From assembly GCA_030549175.1 (NCBI GenBank), contig JAUKUA010000002.1:5642001-5706000 (forward strand): a DNA stretch of 64,000 bases, given 5' to 3'. The stretch is from Lasiosphaeris hirsuta (lineage: Eukaryota > Ascomycota > Sordariomycetes > Sordariales > Lasiosphaeriaceae). This document shows positions 58,346 through 64,000 of the stretch, one piece after another; the stretch's first letter is position 1; the number at the start of each line of letters is the position of its first letter. The notes beneath the pieces were generated by a model. That model made no database searches. It saw only the letters and a program-made list of their open reading frames with translations, and was not told where the DNA came from. The position numbers and the translations under genes were made by a program.

Positions 58346-58416
58346 AGCCTCTAAGATGAATCGAACATCTATCATAATATTAACAGTATTATGCTCTGCC
58401 ATTGAGCTATAAAAGC
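58346..58416 (-). tRNA. trnN: Mitochondrial-type tRNA-Asn(GUU) within the NUMT
   Basis: The minus strand folds with acceptor GCTTTTA/TAGAGGC (with G-U pairs), D-arm AGCTCAATGGCAGAGC, anticodon stem TAATA/TATTA around a loop with anticodon GTT, and T-arm GATG-TTCGATT-CATC. It lies upstream of cox3 as in mtDNA. It is unlikely to function from the nucleus. Confidence 0.8.
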
Positions 58417-58474
58417 TTCATATAATTATATGATTTTATAATTATATGTTTTTATTCGAATCGACCAACTATCA

Positions 58475-58811
58475 TAATATGCATGACCTCAAGGCCATGG
58501 ATGTAGAATGTACTCATTGCGGGGTGTTACACTGGCAGGGCGAGAAGCCCACGGCTGTGCTAACAGTGTTGCAGGCCTCGACAACAACGAATCCCGCCTT
58601 TGGCAAGTGTTGCAGAGGTGGCCAAGTCCACATCAACCCGTGGAAAGAATTGCCGGCATTCTTAGAAACGTACTTACGGGGCGGTACGGACGATTGCGTA
58701 AACTTTCTCAAGGACATACGGAGGATTAACTCCGCCTTTACTTTCACTTCTATCAAAGCTACACAGACTACCCGTGGTCTTGCGGCCGGTGGCGGTCCGA
58801 TGGGTTACTAG
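58475..58811 (+). mobile_element. Helitron relic, right part (Helitron_like_N region)
   Basis: Plus-strand frame with MHDLKAMDVECTHCGVLHW, NPAFGKCCRGGQVHI, a spacer, and FLKDIRRINSAFTFTSI. This is the characteristic opening of Helitron_like_N (form DMG.M...C..C.A.HW...FG.CC..GKV.L...R.YN.AFAFTS). It stops at 58811, so the rep and helicase domains are gone. Confidence 0.75.
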
Positions 58812-59964
58812 ATTTAGGGTAACCGGTGTAACCGGCTGTAATGGGCCGCGGTGGCTGTGTCAATCGGCGTGGTGAGTGGCTGCAGAATGTGTGGTGTGTG
58901 GGAGGAAAATTTTTACCAAGTAAGGAATGGATTTAACTGCGTTGTGGCTAGCCTAGGCCTGCAATTGGCTTCAATTTTCGCTTTTTTACCTTAAAATTGA
59001 TCTTTTACTTAAATCCTATCCACGGATCCAACTGACACCGGCCAAAGGTCGGCACATTCCCTAGTTAATTTAGATGACCAGATCGTTCCTACCTTCCTCG
59101 GCAGGATGCATCTGCCCAGAATTGCCCAATACCCGCTATATCTCTTTCCCTTTCTATCCCGGGAATGCCTTGTTGCGGTGGTTGGGGATTCGCCAGCCAG
59201 AGAACTTCGGACAGCTCTTTTCGAGGCAATCAAGGTTCACAACAACCCTAGCCGATAATCACAAAAGCTAACATAATGCCTAGAACGCTCTTTCCACATC
59301 CTCCAGGTCTGTTTCCCGTCTCGATGGGATGCCAAGTCGGAGCCAACGCTACCCAGACGATCGAAGGTTCAGCCAACCAGCAAAGCAAAGCACTTTACGA
59401 AAAACATAAAGTGTTACGGGAAAGGCTCCAGCCCTTCACCAGCTGGGTCCGTTGTGGAGGCCCAAAGTTGTTGTGTCGAAGGGCAGGACCGGGTTCACCA
59501 GGAAAGAGCCTAGCAGAAAGAAACAGAGATTGCATGTCTTTAAGACCAAGGTTTAGGAAGGACTAAGAGTGAGGATGAGGTGTCGCCTACCTCAAATAGA
59601 TGTGCAAGAGTAGGAAGACATCGGTAAGGACGAGATATGTGTGTGCAGGAACGAGGGATGCACATTGTCATGATTTAATAAGCCCGAGATTCCCAGGCGC
59701 CCCAACTTCTGACTCTTTTCTTCTTCATGGCAGAATTCTGGCATTTTGCTGACTTTGGTTACCGTAACAGGTGCGATCTGCACCTTGCATTAGCCGGCAC
59801 TTCCAAGACAGGGGGGGCGGAATCTTTTGGTGTGGCGGTGTTGAAAAACTGGTGCCAAAACAGGCATAGACGCATTGAAAAATTCTGGCTTAGCATTTTT
59901 GGGCTACTTTTTGGTGGTCCTGGGGACTGCCAGTCGTTGAGCCGATTAGGGTCTTAGTATACTA
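58812..59964. other. Intergenic
   Basis: No supported gene. The left 200 bp may be decayed Helitron; the rest shows only short frames. Confidence 0.5.
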
Positions 59965-61396
59965 TCATATCTTGGCCAGCAACTTCCACCCCGACAACCA
60001 TCCCCTCAGCGCCAACAACAAAACACCCCCACCCAGTGTGACCGTCCCACCATATACCCAAAGACTTGTCCAGTGTAGATTCGTAAAGTCGGTCCCTAAA
60101 ATCGCACCGCCTCCAGGCCCACCGGTCAATACACCAAATCCAAGGATGGCGAAACCCATGCCCATGCGCGTGCCGACCTTGCTCTTGTCAGCCGTCAGGC
60201 GCACGAAGCAGACAGGCGGCAGGGCGATAAAGACACCCGAGAAAAAGCCGTAGAGGATGGTGATGACGACGATGCCAGCGAGCGAATTGACACCAATCAT
60301 GGCGTAGGTAAGGGCCGCGCAGATTATGGCGCCGGGGGCAAGGACTGGTCCATGTTAGCTGGTTACTGCGGGGAAGGGGGAGGAGATGGGGCTTACTGTT
60401 CATGGGGCCTGTCTTGTCAGACAGGGCGTTGGGGAGGGTTCGGCCCAACATGGAGGCGACGTTGAGGATGGGGACGAGGTAGAAGGACATTTCAGCCGTC
60501 GCGATCTGCGTGGCAAAGGCGAAATACGAGATGTAGAACAGCATGACGTAGAGGCCGATGAAGCCCAACATGGTGAAGAGGACAAACAGAACAAAGGGCC
60601 AGTCGGTAAACGCGCTCCAGTCGAATATGGCGCGCGGGCGGACAGGCCTTACGCCCATGCGCATGAAGAAGACGGGAACCATCAGCGTGGCTAGGGCAAT
60701 GAAGCCGACGGCGCGCACAGCCCATTCGAAGCCAACCTCGTTGAGGAGGCGGTAGAAGACGATGGGGTAGATGACGCCGCCGAACGAAGAGCCGCAGGCG
60801 GCCAGGCCGATAGCGAGGCCGAGACGGCTGCTGAAGTAGGCGGGGAGGATGGCGAGCGAGGGGATGAAGATCAGGCCGGCGCCGATACCGATGCAGAAGC
60901 CCTGGGCAAGGATGGCTTGCCAGTAGGCATTACACAAGCTGAGCATCATGAAGCCAAAGACAATCAGGAACGACCCCACCACCAATAACTGCCGGAAGTA
61001 GCCCCGATCATAAATGGGTCCCGCAACGATGCCGACAACCAAGACGCAATACGCCTGAATCGAGCCGATCCATGAGATGTTGGATGATGTCTGCTCAAAC
61101 AGAACGCCCGTTTCGTAGTAGGTCTGGAAAACGCCAAATGTATTTAGCACGCCCCAGGTGTTGAAGAAGATGGCGAAGCTGGCGGCAACTTGGATCCATG
61201 CCAAGATTCCGCCGTTAGGAGGTACATGAGCCGCGGGCTTGGGTCGCCCCGCTTCGGCGTCGGGACCAGACACAGTGGCTTTCTCGGGGTCGGAATTAGT
61301 TTGAATGGTGTCGTCGCTCTCGGAGAGATCGGTTGGGTCGAGGTTTGTCTTGGAGATGTCGGCGCTTGGCGCTTGGCCGGTCGCCGGTGCTGCCAT
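59965..61396 (-). CDS. MFS monocarboxylate-type transporter
   Basis: Minus-strand exons 61396-60397 and 60344-59965, with a 52-bp intron (GTAAGC, GCTAAC, CAG); 459 residues. A polar, acidic N terminus is followed by the MCT/SLC16 start PPNGGILAWIQVAASFAIFF (family form D GG.W.WV) and about 12 hydrophobic helices, with GPIYDRGYFRQLL between TM2 and TM3, GIGAGLIFIPSLAILPAYFSSRLGLAIGLAACGSSFGG in TM4-TM5, and a long loop before TM7. These proteins move monocarboxylates or related small molecules across membranes; substrate not predictable. No lesion seen. Confidence 0.92.
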
Positions 61397-63069
61397 TTTT
61401 TTTTTCTTCTGGTCGGACCGTCGTATATTTTTTATTTTTTTTTATTTTTTTCGTACCTCGTTGTTTGGTGTCGCAGGATTTGATGTTGCAGGTGGCTGAT
61501 TCAATTCGCGGGGTTGCGCCGTCCACTCGCACTCGTGGACACACACACACGCACACCACACACCGGGGGGGGGAGGGGGAGGGGGGGGGGGACACGGCAC
61601 TCGCACAGGTGTGATAGCAAGTGCAAGTGCAAGATGCAAAACGCAGTCGACTGGGCAGACCTGGCGATTTAAGGAAAGCGGATTCTGCTGTGGAGTCGGA
61701 CGGAGCTAGGAAAGTGGGAAGGCAGAGCGATGGAGGGATGGATGCGGGGGAGAACAGAATGGAGAGAGCCGCTGAAGACGGGGCGCCTTTCCTTAATAAA
61801 TAAGAGAGACAGACGAAAATCGACGGTCTCGATTGCTGTTGTGCTACGGGCACTGTGACCGTTTGTGTGTGTTGCTTTGCAAGCTTCTGTCTGAATTATT
61901 CAGATGGTCGGCAGCCCGTGCCTGCTCCTCGGGATCAGGCGTCCGAACGCCGAGAGCGCGAGCGCGCGAGCCGGCCCCCCAGCTCTCCTCCCATTTCTAG
62001 GTCTTCGTTCGCCCGCTTCCTTAGTCCGCCCCTAGCGGCTTACGAACCGAAACGGCACACCTACCTTTACGACCTACCATGCAACCGCTGCTAGCGACAT
62101 CCAGTCTAGCCCCCTCTCGTTTCCGCGACAGGATCCAGATCCCGTGATTTGCACCCCATTTGATCCATGATTGATGCAGGATTCACACGCCTTGGTCTCC
62201 GGGGCATTTCTGTCGCGTCGGATTTAACCAAAAGATTTGAATACAACAGCAACCCTAACCCTCCTCTTTCTCACTTCCTTCCAACTTCCGCCGAGCCTGC
62301 GACCGATCGAGCCGAGCCGATCGAGTTTTGCGGGGGACTTGGGGGGAACCATTCATGGCCCGCTTTGCGACGCTTCGCGACTCGACTGGGCGGTTTGTTG
62401 CTATCTCCGCGATACAGCACCGTGAGCACTACCCATACGGCGTTTTCCTCCAGCATACCGCAAAATCTCTGCTCGGAAACCGAGCTGAATCCGCCACTGG
62501 CAACATTCCAAGGCAGGAGAACTCCATACGGCGTGCAACCCGGTATTGCATCATGGAGTCCTTTATTCAATAGACAGACCAAGCAACTTGCAGATCGCAA
62601 AACCATGATTGATGATGGCGCGTCGCGAGGCGGCCAGTGCGGTGTTAACCGGATCTATCTACTAGTTAGCATTGTGGATGCTGCCAGTGCGAAGTTCGAC
62701 GACATGTGCCAGTGCCAGGCCGGACTCTGAAGGATCAAGCGTCGCATCTAACCAGCCAATCCGACGCCGCTCTTCAAGCCCAGTGCTGTTGATTATCTGC
62801 AGGGCCTGTATTTTGCTTCCGCATTTCTAATCCAAAGAGAAGCGCCTTTCTGCCTGGCCCACAGGAAAAAAAAAAAAAAAAGGTGGATTGCTGCCCATCC
62901 AAAGGCGGCTATCTCGATTCTCGACAGCCTGAGCCCCGAGCCTGACTCTGGGCGCACAACCACGAGCTGTGTCTCATTGGCAGCATATACTAACTCTCCA
63001 CTGGGCCAGTCTACACATTAAATACAGCCTATCGGATATTACCTAATAATTCCGAGTCCCAATCCCATC
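61397..63069. other. Intergenic, divergent/promoter-type region
   Basis: Upstream of the transporter are T-rich (61398-61450), CA (61540-61562) and G-rich tracts. A 187-codon plus frame at 62167-62730 shows no family resemblance or splice context. An A run lies at 62866-62881. Confidence 0.5.
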
Positions 63070-64000
63070 TCACCACACCCCGGCCGATCCACCGGGGACC
63101 GGCTGCCAAGACTCGGGTCTCGGTGTTGACCGGCGCATGCCCAGCCACAGGGCGACCCCAGAACTACCGCGCTCCAGTCGAACCCCGAGCATCTTTGCCT
63201 TTTGGTTCAGGCTGTCGAGGTCATTGATGCCACCCACGTGCTGCCTCGTCGCCTTGTCCAGCGCGCACAGCGTCGCCAGACTCGAGCTCTTGATGACCTG
63301 CATGCGCGCCCTATGCGTCGCTGTGGCTGTCAACACCAGAAACACGGTCGTTAGCACGAGCTGCGCCGCCAACATCGCGATCCACTCCCAGTGAATCTTC
63401 ACAAACGCCTGCGGTGCGAACACAGTCCCAGCAACGACCGCTTTCGCAGCTCCGGTCCCAGTCCTGGTCGAGCCCTGTCTGATCCTGTTCATGGTTAGCC
63501 CTCTCTCCCCACCCCGGGTCGTCATAATTCTTACAAGTTTGTTGTTGATCGAGCCATATTCTTCACCACGGCCTTGACATTCCCCATCTGCTCCTGGGGA
63601 CTCGGCAACTCCGTTGACAAGAAATCCCCTAGCACCGACAACCCAAACGCCTTGGCCACACCTCCGCCGTTACTCGAGACCACGCCCCGCGTGCGGTCCA
63701 TAAACACCGAGTCGAACATGGTGGCCGCGAGCAGGGCGCTCGCCGTCAGCTCCGACCACACATGGATGGTGTACTCGTCTTCGTCCGCTCCCGGCGGGGG
63801 TTCCAGGCTGGCGGTGGTGCCGCCAAAAGTGGCGTTGCAGGTGCCAGAGGTGTAGCACGGATAAAAGTCCGTCGCCCAGGGCATGTTTAGGGAACTCGTT
63901 GCTTCCTTGAGCTGGGACCGCGCCGCTAGTTCTACCGTAGACGACTGGCCCGAGGTCACTACGGTGTGGTAGGTCTTGGTGCACCACCAGAAGGCGACCT
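63070..64000 (-). CDS. DUF3176 membrane protein, 5' partial (3' part in window)
   Basis: Minus-strand exons 64000-63535 (open at the window edge) and 63484-63070, with a 50-bp intron (GTAAGA, GCTAACC, CAG) that preserves frame. The window covers the C-terminal part of a fungal DUF3176 protein: FWWCTKTYHTVV (the loop after a TM helix), an extracellular stretch with two Cys (PCYTSGTCNATFGG), then APQAFVKIHWEWIAMLAAQLVLTTVFLVLTATATHRARMQVIKSSSLATL, the family's final TM helix and the VxKSSSLATL motif. Function unknown. The N-terminal TM helices lie to the right of the window. Confidence 0.85.

Larger units (their letters stand above)
57515..58474 (-). other. NUMT: nuclear insertion of mitochondrial DNA (cox3 plus trnN)
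   Basis: About 960 bp of very AT-rich sequence carrying mitochondrial genes in mitochondrial order (trnN then cox3, same strand, as in Sordariomycete mtDNA). At the right edge there is also a partial tRNA-like end near 58445-58482. Both flanks are Helitron coding sequence. Confidence 0.85.

Noticed and set aside
57515..58474. Possibility that the mitochondrial segment is only an assembly chimera
   Set aside because: Not excluded, but both flanks carry consecutive parts of the same Helitron region in the same orientation, which a random chimera would not produce.
62167..62730. A 187-codon plus-strand frame
   Set aside because: No family resemblance, poor start context, no splice partner, and composition like the surrounding non-coding DNA.

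Overview
The window is nuclear DNA of a filamentous ascomycete, most likely a Sordariomycete. Support: short 50-75 bp introns with GTRNGT/CTRAC/YAG signals, a fungal PKS-NRPS, Zn2Cys6, DUF1996 and DUF3176 proteins, a rhamnogalacturonan lyase, AT-rich islands that look like repeat-induced point mutation (RIP), and a mitochondrial cox3/trnN fragment with UGA read as Trp. No species is claimed.

Left third (1-25.8 kb): a probable secondary-metabolite locus. It holds the 3' five-sixths of a PKS-NRPS hybrid (AT-DH-degenerate cMT-pseudoER-KR-ACP-C-A-T-R; the KS lies off the left edge), a small GPI-type secreted protein, an HNH-protein pseudogene, an ABCB-type multidrug transporter gene broken by three in-frame stops and two frameshifts, a Zn2Cys6 regulator, and a CmcJ/NvfI-like oxygenase with an unusual 320-residue N-terminal extension. 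The synthase looks intact while its neighbouring exporter is dead.

Middle (27-43.4 kb): ordinary, largely intact genes. They are a Ppo/linoleate-diol-synthase-like dioxygenase whose P450 half has no recognisable heme-thiolate cysteine, a secreted phospholipase A2, a TPR protein, a multi-pass membrane protein, a secreted DUF1996 protein, an intron-containing tRNA-Arg(UCG), a PL4 rhamnogalacturonan lyase and a small protein with a His/Asn repeat. Plant-wall and lipid enzymes suggest a plant-associated or saprotrophic lifestyle.

Right-middle (43.5-59 kb): a genome graveyard. It contains a retrotransposon gag remnant, AT-rich islands, an NB-ARC/TPR (NLR-like) pseudogene, a decayed membrane-protein gene, LINE fragments, an F-box pseudogene frameshifted at a GGGA microsatellite, a LINE split by a solo LTR, and a Helitron into which about 1 kb of mitochondrial DNA (nearly complete cox3 plus trnN) has been inserted.

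Right end (59-64 kb): gene-bearing sequence returns, with an MFS monocarboxylate-type transporter and the 3' part of a DUF3176 membrane protein.
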